NCBI GenBank assembly: GCA_963846475.1
Contig: CAWJVZ010000004.1
Location: 2,790,001-2,854,000, forward strand
Direction of reading: 5' to 3'
From: DASWJZ01 sp963846475
GTDB lineage: Bacteria; Pseudomonadota; Alphaproteobacteria; Rhizobiales; Afifellaceae
Length of the DNA stretch: 64,000 nucleotides
The translations under genes and the position numbers were made by a program. Shown here piece by piece: positions 8,834 to 22,400 of this stretch (its first letter is position 1; each line of letters starts with the position of its first letter). A model generated the notes under the pieces. That model worked only from the letters and a program-made list of their open reading frames with translations. It was not told where the DNA came from and made no database searches.

Positions 8834-10116
8834 CACGCCGCCACCCGGTGTTCCAATGCCTGAAGCGGCAGCGGCCGCTCCTCCTGGATGTCGCTAAAGC
8901 TCACGTATTCGTCGAGATAGTAGGACACCGCGCGCTCCCAGGCCTGGTCGTCCGGCCAGCCCCACAGCTTCCGGTAATCGGGCGATCCCGGATAGGGGAA
9001 GAGCGGCACGGGGTCGTTCGCCCACACGCCGTGCGCGCGCAGCCGGTCGCGCCAATCCGCCACCATCGCCTCGTCGTCGTCCAGCATCTCAATGAGGTTA
9101 GCCTGGACGAAGGGAATGTGCTGCTTGGCGAGAATCAGCAGGTCGGCGAGCTCGTCGGTGGTCAGCTTGCAGCGCTTGTCGAGCGCATCGCGGCCCTCCG
9201 GCGTCAGGCTTTCGACGCCGCATTCGACGGAGACGCAGCCCGCCTCGCCGAGTAGCCGGATCATCTCCGGCTTCCACAGGTCGATCCGCGTCTGCACGCC
9301 GAATTTCAGGCCCTTGCCGACAAGGGCCTGCAGCAGCCGCCGGTTGGCGAGAAATATCTCGTCGATGAAATAGACGTATTCGACGCCCTGCGCGATCAGC
9401 CGGTCGATCTCGGCGATTACCAGGGTCTCGTCGCGCCGGCGATAGGCGTCGCGATAGTTCTCCTTGGCGCAAAAAGTGCAATGATAGGGGCAGCCGCGCG
9501 ACGCCTCCACTTCGGCGCCCGGACCGACCGCGGGCGCCTCGAAGCGATGGTGGTGATGATGGTGGCGGCGGATCCATTCCTCGCCCCATTGAAGCGGCGG
9601 CAAATCGGTGAAGCGGGTGGCGCGCGGCCCACCCAGGACCTTCGTCCGGCCCTCGCGCCTCACCACCGTGCCGGGAATGTCGCTTCCGCCATTGGCGATC
9701 TCGACCAACGCCTCCTCGCACTCGCCCATGATTGCGAGATCGACGCCGAGCTTGTTGAAGGCGGCGCCGGGCGTGGAGGAGGCATGCGGGCCGATTGCGA
9801 CCTTGATGCCGCCGATCCCGTCGAGCTCCTGGAGCATCTCCTGCGGCACGCGCAGCTCGGGCGGCGCGCACCGCCAGAACAGGTAGCTCGGCGCCGTCGT
9901 CACGACCGTCATATCGGGGCGGAACGCCCGCACCTCCGCCGCGACATCGCCATTCGACATGCCGAAAAGATGGCCGTCGACAATCTCGACATCGTGACCT
10001 GCCGCTTCGAGGAGAAGCTTGGCCGAGCCATATTCCAGCGGCAGATGCGGCTCGCGGCAGCCGAAATAGATGCTGCCCTCGAAACTCCAGGGCGGGTTGA
10101 CCAGCGCGACCCTCAT
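8833..10116 (-). CDS. B12-binding-domain radical SAM protein of glycan/natural-product cluster
   Basis: A 427-residue radical SAM enzyme. The N-terminal 150 residues resemble a cobalamin-binding Rossmann domain (MRVALVNPPW, LLEAAGHDVEIVDGHLFG, VDLAIMGECEEALVEI). The iron-sulfur cluster motif is CPYHCTFC with C209, C213 and C216. A run of six histidines occupies residues 185-190 just before the cluster domain. The start was set at the ATG giving MRVALVNPP, which overlaps the upstream epimerase stop; a longer frame exists but its extra 55 residues are Arg-rich and antisense-like. From memory it resembles the family called TIGR04295 (a Rhizobiales cluster marker), which I cannot verify here. A methyl transfer or rearrangement on a sugar or lipid is plausible; the substrate is unknown. 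Confidence 0.85.
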   Translation of the reverse strand: MRVALVNPPWSFEGSIYFGCREPHLPLEYGSAKLLLEAAGHDVEIVDGHLFGMSNGDVAAEVRAFRPDMTVVTTAPSYLFWRCAPPELRVPQEMLQELDGIGGIKVAIGPHASSTPGAAFNKLGVDLAIMGECEEALVEIANGGSDIPGTVVRREGRTKVLGGPRATRFTDLPPLQWGEEWIRRHHHHHHRFEAPAVGPGAEVEASRGCPYHCTFCAKENYRDAYRRRDETLVIAEIDRLIAQGVEYVYFIDEIFLANRRLLQALVGKGLKFGVQTRIDLWKPEMIRLLGEAGCVSVECGVESLTPEGRDALDKRCKLTTDELADLLILAKQHIPFVQANLIEMLDDDEAMVADWRDRLRAHGVWANDPVPLFPYPGSPDYRKLWGWPDDQAWERAVSYYLDEYVSFSDIQEERPLPLQALEHRVAA

Positions 10117-11240
10117 GCGAGCTCCCGCTCCTTCTTCAGGGGGGCGGCTGCGAATGCGGCGGCAAGCCAGGCGGAGAGCCGTTCCAGTCCGTCGCGCACG
10201 CTCACCTCGGCGCGCCACCCAGCGGCCCTGGACAGGGCGTCGGTGTTCGACACGTACCAGGGCTGGTCGCCGGGCCGCCATTGATCGAAGCTGACCAGCG
10301 GCGTTTTGCCGGTGATCTCCTCGACCAGCCCCAGGAGCTCGCGCAGGCTGAGCGTGTTGTTAGGGCCGCCGCCAAGGTTGAAGGCGCGGCCGGCCATCGC
10401 GTCGATGCGATCGATGCCGAGCAGGTAGGCGTTAACGGCGTCGTCGACATAGAGGACGTCGCGGACCTGGTAGCCGTCGCCGTAGATGGTGATCGGCCGC
10501 CCTGTCAGCGCCGAGATGAGGAAATGCGCCACCCAGCCCTGGTCCTCGGTGCCGAACTGGCGCGGCCCGTAAAGGCAGCTCATGCGGAAGACCGCGGTCC
10601 TCAGCCCGAAGACGCGGGCGTAATCGAGCACATATTGGTCGGCTACGCCCTTCGAGCAGCCGTAGGGGCTGTAGAAGGAAAGGGGCGTCGCTTCGTCGAG
10701 GCCGTGCGCGAAGGCGGGATCGCTGGGCGCATAGCGCTCGCCATGCTGGACCATGGCTTCATGCGGCATGAGCTTGCCGTAGACCTTGTTGGTTGAGGCG
10801 AAGAGCACGGGCGCCTCCGGCGCCACGGCGCGGACGGCTTCCAATACGTTCAAGGTGCCGCGGGCGTTCACCTCGAAGTCGTCCAGGGGATCCGCGACGC
10901 TGGTGGTCACCGCCACCTGAGCGGCAAGGTGCACGACAGCCTTGGAGCCGCGTAGCGCTTCCCGGAGCCGCTCTGCGTCGCGGATGTCGGCGCGCATAGC
11001 GTGAACACGTTGCGGGTGGCGCTCTCGCAACCAAGCGAGGTTCTCCTCGACCCGCGGACGCGTCAGGCTGTCGAAGACCAGAACGTCCTGGCCGCGGGTA
11101 GCCAGCGCGTCGGCGATGTTGCTTCCGAGGAAGCCGGCGCCGCCGGTAATGACGACGCGGGAAGCGGAGCGGATTTGGGTCGGTGCCAGGCGGACGATCT
11201 TCTGCGGGCCGGCGCCGCCGCCCTCGCCAGTGTTCTTCAT
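10113..11240 (-). CDS. NAD-dependent sugar epimerase/dehydratase (extended SDR)
   Basis: Extended short-chain dehydrogenase of the sugar nucleotide epimerase/dehydratase type, 375 residues. The NAD-binding motif TGGAGFLGSNIADAL is preceded by about 25 extra residues; the active-site YxxxK occurs as YSPYGCSK, and FRMSCLYGPRQFGTEDQGW and NLGGGPNNTLSL are typical of CDP-tyvelose or CDP-paratose epimerase-like enzymes. The ATG at 11240 overlaps the stop of the upstream epimerase as TGATG. The gene product likely makes a nucleotide-activated sugar for the glycosyltransferases downstream. The exact sugar is not predictable from sequence. Confidence 0.85.
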   Translation of the reverse strand: MKNTGEGGGAGPQKIVRLAPTQIRSASRVVITGGAGFLGSNIADALATRGQDVLVFDSLTRPRVEENLAWLRERHPQRVHAMRADIRDAERLREALRGSKAVVHLAAQVAVTTSVADPLDDFEVNARGTLNVLEAVRAVAPEAPVLFASTNKVYGKLMPHEAMVQHGERYAPSDPAFAHGLDEATPLSFYSPYGCSKGVADQYVLDYARVFGLRTAVFRMSCLYGPRQFGTEDQGWVAHFLISALTGRPITIYGDGYQVRDVLYVDDAVNAYLLGIDRIDAMAGRAFNLGGGPNNTLSLRELLGLVEEITGKTPLVSFDQWRPGDQPWYVSNTDALSRAAGWRAEVSVRDGLERLSAWLAAAFAAAPLKKERELA

Positions 11241-12355
11241 CACGCCACAAGCCCCCGCTTGGACAATTCCTCCGTCGCCTCGTCGACGGCATCGATGGCG
11301 ATCTCGCCGGACAGCCACTCGGCGAGCTCGGCAATACCGTCCTCGAACCGAACCTTCGGCTCGAAGCCGAGGAGGTTGCGGGCGAGAGAAATGTCGGCGA
11401 AGCAATGGCGGATGTCGCCGGCGCGGTATTTGCCGGTGACGTGCGGCGTCAGCTGACGTTTGCCCGTCGCCGCGGCGAGCACCTGGGCGACTTCCAGCAC
11501 CGTGCGGCTCTCGCCGGAGCCGATATTGATGACCTGGCCGGCGGCGGCCGGCGTTTCCAATGCCAGCCTGCAGGCGCGCGCGACGTCGGTGACGTGCACG
11601 AAATCGCGGCGCTGGTTGCCGTCCTCGAAAACCATCGGCGGGCGATCGTTGAGGAGGCGCGAGCCGAAAATAGCGAGCACGCCGGTATAGGGGTTGGAGA
11701 GCGCCTGGTGCGGGCCGTAAACGTTGAAGAAGCGCAGCGCGACGACGGACCGGTCGTAAGCGCGGCCGAAAATCAGGCCCATGCGCTCCTGATTGTATTT
11801 GTTGAGGGCATAGATGGAGGAGAGCGACGGGCGCTTCGATTCCGGCGTCGGCACCGGCTCTAGCTCCGCGCCGTCGGGCAGGCGGAGCTCCCAGTGGCCG
11901 GCCTTCAGTTGCTCGACGGGACGCTCTCCGGGCTCGACCAGCCGGTCGCCGGCGCGGGCGAGGCCTTCGCCATAGATGCTCATGGACGACGCCACGAGGA
12001 GCCGGCGCGCCTGCGGCCGCTCGATCAGTTCTTCCAGGAGGATGGCAGTGCCGAGGTCGTTGACTGCGGTGTAGTGCTCGATCTGATACATGCTCTGGCC
12101 GACGCCGACCGCGGCGGCGAGGTGGCAGACGGTATCGACGCCGCTCAGCGCTTGACGCAGCCTGTTGCGGTCTCTGATGTCGCCGACCAGAAGCTCGGCA
12201 TCCTGATGAAGGTAGGCGGGGCGCTCACCACCGCTGTGCACCTGCGGGTCGAGATTATCGAGAATCCGCACCCGGTATCCGGCGCGCAAAAGCTCCTCTG
12301 CGAGGTGCGCTCCAATGAAGCCGGCGCCCCCGATGATGAGTGCTGTCTCGATCAC
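11240..12355 (-). CDS. NAD-dependent UDP-sugar epimerase-like protein (first gene of glycan operon)
   Basis: Extended SDR enzyme of 371 residues with IIGGAGFIGAHLAEEL as the NAD motif, VCHLAAAVGVGQSMYQ, the YxxxK motif YALNKYNQER, and RFFNVYGPHQALSNPYTG, as in UDP-glucose 4-epimerase-like proteins. It is the first gene of the seven-gene minus-strand operon; about 125 bases separate it from the end of dnaE2, so the operon promoter should lie there or in dnaE2. It presumably supplies an activated hexose together with the second epimerase. It differs enough from the downstream epimerase to have another substrate. Confidence 0.85.
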   Translation of the reverse strand: MIETALIIGGAGFIGAHLAEELLRAGYRVRILDNLDPQVHSGGERPAYLHQDAELLVGDIRDRNRLRQALSGVDTVCHLAAAVGVGQSMYQIEHYTAVNDLGTAILLEELIERPQARRLLVASSMSIYGEGLARAGDRLVEPGERPVEQLKAGHWELRLPDGAELEPVPTPESKRPSLSSIYALNKYNQERMGLIFGRAYDRSVVALRFFNVYGPHQALSNPYTGVLAIFGSRLLNDRPPMVFEDGNQRRDFVHVTDVARACRLALETPAAAGQVINIGSGESRTVLEVAQVLAAATGKRQLTPHVTGKYRAGDIRHCFADISLARNLLGFEPKVRFEDGIAELAEWLSGEIAIDAVDEATEELSKRGLVA

Positions 12356-12479
12356 TTCGGACCCCCAAACGACCCGTCAAAAACGCCTCAATTCCGCGTG
12401 TGGTTCCACTGCCGGCAAAGCAAAATTCATAATCGGGCCGCGACTCTAGCCTAACGCAGCGGCAAAATCCCCCTCCCGC

Positions 12480-15957
<3,478 letters not shown>

Positions 15958-16015
15958 GAGTCGGCCTGCTGCGGCAGACCACCGCCGCGCTTGTTTGCGT
16001 GCCGCCGGGTTAGGT

Positions 16016-16030
16016 GTTCTTATTATGTTC
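16016..16030 (-). promoter_or_regulatory. LexA (SOS) box upstream of dnaE2
   Basis: The sequence GTTCTTATTATGTTC is a perfect match to the alphaproteobacterial LexA operator GTTC-N7-GTTC (read on the minus strand as GAAC-N7-GAAC). It ends 58 bases upstream of the likely dnaE2 start, where an SOS operator is expected, because dnaE2 is a classic LexA target. The AT-rich core stands out from the GC-rich surroundings. The same operator could also influence the plus-strand gene starting at 16192, though the distance makes that less likely. Confidence 0.85.
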
Positions 16031-16191
16031 TAGACCAGAGAGTCAATCGAAGCCCCTTATCAGCCATCCCAATCGGCCTTCAGGCTTATCAAGCAGTTCG
16101 ACGACGCGGACGGCATAGTCGCCAACAGCCGTTCATCCCAGGTTCAGAGGAGTCCTGTCAGCCGCCGCTCAAATGGGGTGGGGTATACGAC

Positions 16192-16407
16192 ATGGGCGCC
16201 ATGGGAGCGCAGGTGTCCGATCTGTGCAGACAAGCGATTTCGCAGGCGATTCAGCAAGCCGCCGCGAGCGGCGACACGCTATTCGTCGCCAGCGTCGCGA
16301 AAACGATCGCGATCCGGCACGGCGGCTCGCCAAAGGAAATTGCCGACCAGCTCACGGAAGCCGGCATCAAGGCCGGGTTGACCATGCGGTTTGGCTCACC
16401 GAAGTAA
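16192..16407 (+). CDS. Hypothetical 71-aa protein
   Basis: Short acidic-to-neutral protein of 71 residues, with segments SDLCRQAISQAIQQAAASGD, LFVASVAKTIAIRHGG and KEIADQLTEAGIKAGL. The composition is helix-favouring and soluble, with no signal peptide or membrane segment. I do not recognise the family; the residue pattern and codon use look like a real gene rather than a shadow. A purine-rich GGGGTGGGG lies about ten bases before the chosen ATG; another ATG three codons in is possible. A much longer upstream extension is open but lacks conserved features. It stands alone between dnaE2 (divergent) and the sigma factor gene (160 bases downstream). Confidence 0.55.
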   Translation: MGAMGAQVSDLCRQAISQAIQQAAASGDTLFVASVAKTIAIRHGGSPKEIADQLTEAGIKAGLTMRFGSPK

Positions 16408-16566
16408 CGGGGCCAGGCTTTTGTCTTCTGCGCCCAGGCCCAGTGCGTTCCGACAGGTGAGGCGGCCGAGTCGCAAGGCCAATCTGCCGCAACCGTGCTT
16501 TGCTGCGCCGGCCTCGCTGAGAAATAATGTAACATCCGCCAAGGAACGGCCCGCGAGCTGCGTCTC

Positions 16567-17119
16567 ATGGGGCAGATGTTGCAATCGACCGACGACAGCG
16601 AGCTTGCGGCCCAGGCGGTCCGCGGCGACCGGGAGGCGTTCCGTCGCCTGCTGGAGCGGCATTACGACCTGATCTACCGGATCGCCTACCGCTATCTCGG
16701 CTCCGCCGCCGACGCCGAGGACATCGCCCAGGACGTCTGTCTCACACTGGTGGCGAAGCTGGGGCATTTCTCCAGCCGCAGCCGCTTCTCCACTTGGCTG
16801 ACCAGCATCGTCGATCAACCAATGCCGCGACCTTCTCAGGCGGCGAAGATCGTCGCAGACCCTGGTGGAGAGATACGGTTTCCAGCGCACGCTGGAGGAG
16901 GGGGACCAGGAGGACGAGCGCAAGCGCGCCGCCTGGCTGCAGGACGCCTTGGCAAGCCTGGAGCCGAGCCTCAGGGAGACCGTGCTCCTGGTCGTCGCCG
17001 AAGATTTTTCGCATGCAGAGGCCGCCGAGGCGCTCGGCTGCTCGGAAGGAACCATCTCGTGGCGCATGCACAAAGTCAAAGAGCGGCTGCGCGCTCGCAG
17101 GAACGATGACGATGGATGA
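16567..17119 (+). pseudogene. ECF-type sigma-70 family RNA polymerase sigma factor, one frameshift
   Basis: Group IV sigma factor. The N-terminal part has the sigma-2 region (FRRLLERHYDLIYRIAYRYL, DAEDIAQDVCLTL, FSTWLTSIV); the C-terminal part in another frame has sigma-4 (LEPSLRETVLLVV, SHAEAAEALGCSEGTISWRM, KVKERLRAR). The break is at about 16811-16813, where removing one base yields a continuous protein of 183 aa, the usual ECF length. The first codon used is TTG or ATG near MGQML. Its stop overlaps the ATG of the vWA gene by some 14 bases, so the two form a coupled pair, and the vWA protein is a candidate anti-sigma or effector. The extra base may be a sequencing error. Confidence 0.85.
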
Positions 17120-19200
17120 GCTCGACAGGCTGAAGGCAGCATTCAAGTCTGAGGCGCCGGTTCTGCCACGGCGCGACGCCAAGGAGGCAGCCCTGGCTGC
17201 CGCCATGCGCGCCTTCGACGCAAAAAATCTGCCCGCCCGCCAAGGAACCGGCTTCGCCGCCCGTCTCAGGATCGCAGCATCCGCTGCGCTTGAACTCCTG
17301 ACGGGAAAACGCCCCATGAGAATGACCCATGCCTTGGCAGGCGGCGCCAGCCTGCTCGTGTTGACGCTCGCCGTGATGACGGCGGCGAACCTGCAATATT
17401 TCGACGCGCTTCCTTCCCGCGACGTGCAGCCGATCGGCGGCACCGGCCAGGTCTTGCGCGACCTCACCGCCGCGACGGAAGCGGAGACCGAGGAGCTGGC
17501 AAGGCCCGCCGCCGCCGAACCGGCGCGCGACGAGGTGCAGCAGAACGCTGCCGCGGAAGTGGACGTGCTGGCCGAAACCGCGGCCGAATCCTTTCAGGAC
17601 CGGCAGGCGGTCGCGGCGCTGCCGGCGAGCCCGCCCGCGGCAATGGCAGAGGCGCATCGCAGCGCCGGCGCGCCGGCGCCCATGGCGCTGCAGGCGCCGG
17701 GCTTTGAGGCCGATGCCGTGGCCCAGCCAGGCTATCACGACCAGGGCCGCGACCAGTTCGAGGACATCGACACCAACCCGCTCAAGGTGACAGCGGAGGA
17801 GCCGGTCTCGACCTTCTCCATCGACGTCGACACGGCGTCCTATTCCTTCGTGCGCGCTTCGCTGAACAACGGCGTGCTGCCGCAGGAGGACGCTGTCCGG
17901 GTGGAGGAGCTCGATCAATTATTTCCCCTACGACTATGCGGGGCCGGAGAGCCGCGAAGAGCCGTTCAAGGCGAGCGTCTCGGTGCTGCGAGACGCCGTG
18001 GAATGCGGCCACAAAGCTCGTCCACATCGGCATCAAGGGATTTGAGATCGCTGCCGGCCGAACGGCCGAAATCGAACCTCGTCTTCCTGATCGACACTTC
18101 GGGCTCGATGGACGAGCCGAACAAGCTGCCGCTCCTGATCAATTCGCTGAAGCTGCTCGTCGACGGCCTCGGCCCCAACGACACGGTGTCGATCGTCACC
18201 TATGCCGGCAGCGCCGGGACCGTGCTGGAGCCGACCAAGGCCTCCGACAAGGCGAAGATCGTCGCGGCGCTGGAAAACCTTTGGGCCGGCGGCTCGACGG
18301 CGGGGGCGGAAGGCATCCGCCAAGCCTACCAGCTCGCCGAACGGAATTTCGATCCGGCCGGCGTGAACCGCGTGATGCTCGCCACCGACGGCGACTTCAA
18401 TGTCGGCATCACCGACACGGAGGAGCTGAAGAGCTTCGTCGAGCGTCGAGCGCGAGACCGGCATTTTCCTGTCCGTGCTCGGCTTCGGCCGGGGCAATTA
18501 CAACGACGAGCTGATGCAGGTGCTCGCCCAGAACGGCAACGGCTCGGCTGCCTATATCGACACGCTGAACGAGGCGCGGAAGGTGCTGGTGGAAGAGGCG
18601 GGCTCGACGATGTTCCCGATCGCCAAGGACGTAAAGATCCAGGTGGAGTTCAATCCGGCCGCTGTCTCCGAATACCGGCTGATCGGCTACGAGACGCGCA
18701 TGCTCAACCGCGAGGATTTCAACAACGACCGGGTCGATGCCGGCGAGATCGGCTCCGGCCATACGGTGACGGCACTCTACGAGATCACGCCGAACGGCAG
18801 CCCGGCGGAGCTGGTCGACGACCTCCGCTATCAGGGGCCGGACGCGGACGGCCCGCCGCCCGGGACGGCGGCGGAGGTCGGAGCCGGCGAATACGGCTTC
18901 CTCAAGATCCGCTACAAGCTGCCGGACAGCGACACGAGCCGCCTGATCGAGACGCCGATCCGCACAGGCGAGGCCGGCGTCGGGCGACAGCGAGCCCGCG
19001 AAGCGCGCTTCGCCGCTTCGGTCGCTGCCTTCGGCCAGATCCTTCGGGGCGGCCAATACACCGGGGATTTTGGCTACGACGACGTGATCGCCCTCGCGCA
19101 GGCCAGCAAGGGCGGCGACGAGTTCGGCTACCGGAGCGAGTTCGTCAACCTGGTGCGGCTCGCCAAGTCGGCCGCTGCGATGGAGCGCCAGCAGCCTTAG
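17106..19200 (+). pseudogene. Membrane-anchored vWA-domain protein (YfbK-like), four frameshifts
   Basis: Corrected by four single-base removals (about 17912, 17990, 18055 and 18448), this gene encodes 696 residues. It has a cytoplasmic N-terminus of about 75 residues, a membrane segment ALAGGASLLVLTLAVMTAAN, an Ala/Glu/Pro-rich spacer, the YfbK N-terminal region (STFSIDVDTASYSFVRASLN), then a vWA domain with an intact metal-binding MIDAS motif (LIDTSGSMDE, later ATDGDFNVG) and a YfbK-type C-terminal domain ending near EFVNLVRLAKSAAA. Gene overlap with the sigma factor and the short cytoplasmic N-terminus suggest a membrane regulator or anti-sigma function; that is inference. All four shifts have the same direction as those in dnaE2. 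A hairpin terminator follows. Confidence 0.85.
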
Positions 19201-19223
19201 GGCTCCATCCGGGGTTATTCGGG

Positions 19224-19244
19224 GCAGGCGGGCTTCCCGCCTGC
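19224..19244 (+). terminator. Hairpin after the vWA gene
   Basis: GCAGGCGGG and CCCGCCTGC form a perfect 9-bp stem around the loop CTT, 24 bases after the vWA stop codon. Only a weak pyrimidine run follows, so it may be a terminator without a strong U-tract or an RNA-stabilising hairpin. The rest of the 290-base gap before polA holds CG-rich inverted repeats at about 19262-19295 and a TTGACA hexamer at 19328-19333 without a convincing -10 element. Confidence 0.55.
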
Positions 19245-19491
19245 TTCGCATTCCGCGCCGCTCGCGCGCGGCTGCCGCGCGGCTGCCGCGCGCGATGTTC
19301 GGGTGAAGGAATTCCCATATGGTCCCGTTGACATTCGGTTTTCCGGAGAAATCCTCGATGCCGAACAATGTCGAACATGCGCATGCTCTATAACGAGCAA
19401 GCGCCGAACGGATCAGAGCAGGGCATCCTCGCACCGCTTGCTCGGCTGCGGTTCGGTTCGGCAGCTTGAAATCCCCCAGCGGGCAGGCGAA

Positions 19492-22400
19492 ATGTCGCTG
19501 ATGCCCGAAAATTCCCGCAAGCCGGCCGCCCGGCAGCCCATCAAGGCCGGCGACCATCTCATCCTGGTCGACGGATCCGGCTTCGTCTTCCGCGCCTTCT
19601 TCGCCGTGCAGACGGCGCAGCGGATGTCGCGGCGCGACGGTCTGCCGACCGGCGCCGTGCTCGTCTTCTGCAACATGATCTGGAAGCTCCTGCAGGAAGG
19701 GCCGACGCCGGAGCCGGGCGACGAGCCGACGCATTTCGCCGTAATCTTCGACTATTCCGCCAAGACGTTCCGCAACGAGATCTACACGGATTACAAGGCG
19801 CACCGGCCGGAGCCGCCCTCCGACCTCGTCCCGCAATTCGGCCTCATCCGCCAGGCGAGCCGGGCGTTCAACCTCGCCACGATCGAGCAGGAGGGCTGGG
19901 AAGCCGACGACATCATCGCGACCTACGCCATAGAGGCGAACAAGTTTGGCGCCAGCGTCACCATCGTCTCCTCCGACAAGGATCTCATGCAGATCGTCCG
20001 GCCGGGCATCACCATGGTCGACACGATGCGCGACCAGATCATGGACGCAGCCTACGTGCGCGAGAAATTCGGCGTCGGCCCGGAGAAGATGATCGACCTG
20101 CAGGCGCTCTGCGGGGATTCCACCGACAACGTGCCGGGCGTGCCCGGCATCGGGCCCAAGACGGCGGCGCAGCTCCTGGACGAGTTCGGCGACCTGGAGA
20201 CGCTGCTCGCCCGCGCGCACGAGATCAAGCAGCCGAAGCGGCGCGAGAACCTCATCCAGTTCGCCGAGCAGGCGCGCATCTCGCGCAAGCTCGTCGAACT
20301 CTGCTGCGAGGTGCCGGTCGAGGTCCCGCTCGACGATCTGGCCGTGGAGCCGGTCGACGCCGCGCAGGCGGTCGGCTTTTTCAAGGCGATGGAGTTCAAC
20401 GCGCTGACCAAGCGGGTGTCGGAGAAGATCGGCGCCGACCCGGATGCGATCGAGCCGCTCGACCTCGTCATCGAAGGCTGGCCGCCGGAGGGAGGGCTCC
20501 CGGCCCACGGCCCGGACATGAACGCGCCGCCCCGCCGTGAGGCGAGCGGGCCACCTGGCCCGGAGGAGCTGAAGGCGAAAGCCGGCGCGGGCCCGTCCGT
20601 GGCGGCGCTCGGCACGCCGCACGATCTCGTCGAAGCGCGCAAGAAAGCCGCCTGCGGCCCAAAGATCGATGTGGGAAAGTATCATGGCGTGCGCCGCATC
20701 GAGGACCTGGAGCGTTGGGTCGCCGCGGCGCGCGCCAGTGGGCTCGTCGCGCTCGACACGGAGACCACCAGCCTTGACCCGATGCAGGCGGAGCTCTGCG
20801 GGATTGCCTTGGCGCTGGAGCCGGGCTTCGCCTGCTACATCCCGCTTGGCCACCGCTCCGGGGACGACGACATTTTTGGCGGCGGTCTCGAGAAGGATCA
20901 GGTTCCGATTGACGCGGCGCTCGCAGCCTTGAAGCCGCTGCTGGAGGATCCCGCCGTCCTGAAGATCGGCCAGAACGTCAAGCTCGACTGGCTGGTCCTG
21001 CGCCGCCACGGCATAGAGGTCGGCCCCCTCGACGACACCATGCTCATGTCCTACGCGCTCGACGCCGGCGCCCGCCCCGGCCACGGCATGGAAGGCCTCT
21101 GCAAGGACATCCTGGAGCACGACCTCATCGATCCGAAGTCGGTGACCGGGAGCGGAAGGGACAAGGTCGCGTTCGAAAACGTGCCTTCCGAGCGGGCCGC
21201 ACCCTTTGCTGCTGAGAGGGCCGACGTGCGGCTGCGGCTGTGGAGCGTGCTGAAGCCGCGGCTTGCCGCCGAGCGCGTCACCCGCGTCTATGAGCGGCTG
21301 GAACGGCCGATGGTGCCGGTGCTCGGCCGCATGGAGCGGCGCGGCATCAAGGTCGACCGGCAGATTCTCTCCCGCCTGTCCGGCAGCTTCGCGCAAGAGG
21401 CCGCGGCCGTCGAAGCCGAGATCTTTGAGATGGCCGGCGGCAGCTTCAACATCGGCTCGACCAAACAGCTCGGCGACATCCTCTATGGCAAGCTCGGGCT
21501 GGCCGGCGGCCGCAAGACCAAGACGGGCGCCTGGTCGACCGACGTAAAAGTGCTCGACGAGCTCGCCGAGGAGGGCGTGCCGATCGCCCGAAAAATCGTC
21601 GAATGGCGGCAGCTCACCAAGCTGAAGTCCACCTATACCGACGCGTTGCCCGGCTACATCAACCCGGAGACGGGCCGCGTCCACACCGACTATTCGCTGG
21701 CCTCGACCTCGACCGGCCGGCTGTCGTCGTCCGAGCCGAACCTGCAGAACATCCCGATCCGCACCGAGGAGGGCCGTGCCATCCGCCGCGCCTTTATCGC
21801 CGAGGACGGCTACAAGCTGGTTTCCGCCGACTACAGCCAGATTGAGCTCCGCGTGCTCGCCCATATCGCCGACATCCCGCAGCTCCGCCGCGCCTTCGCC
21901 GACGGCCTCGATATCCACGCCATGACTGCATCCGAGATGTTCGGGGTGCCGGTGGAGGGCATGGACCCGTCGGTGCGGCGGCGCGCCAAGGCCATCAACT
22001 TCGGGATCATCTACGGCATCTCGGCTTTCGGCCTGGCAAGCCAGCTGGGCATTCCGCGCGGCGAGGCGGGCGACTACATCGCCCGCTATTTCGAGCGCTT
22101 TCCCGGCATCCGCGGCTACATGGACGACACAAAACGCTTCGCCCGCGAGCACCTCTATGTCGAGACGCTGTTCGGGCGCCGCGCGCACTACCCCGACATC
22201 CGCTCGTCGCAGCCGAACCTTCGCTCGTTCCAGGAGCGCGCCGCCATCAATGCGCCCATCCAGGGCACGGCCGCCGACATCATCCGGCGCGCCATGATGC
22301 GCATTGAGGATGCGCTCGACGAGGCGGGCCTCAACGCCCGCATGCTGCTGCAGGTGCACGACGAGCTGGTCTTCGAGGTGCCTGACGAGGAGGTGGACGC

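Noticed and set aside
9540..9570. Histidine run as an artificial tag
   Set aside because: It is internal, uses mixed CAC/CAT codons and is inside a native operon. It is a natural feature.
15991..16191. A longer N-terminus for the 71-aa protein
   Set aside because: The added codons overlap the LexA operator and show no coding pattern; the ATG at 16192 is preferred.
19328..19356. A sigma-70 promoter before polA (TTGACA)
   Set aside because: No convincing -10 hexamer at 16-18 bases; left out as a feature.
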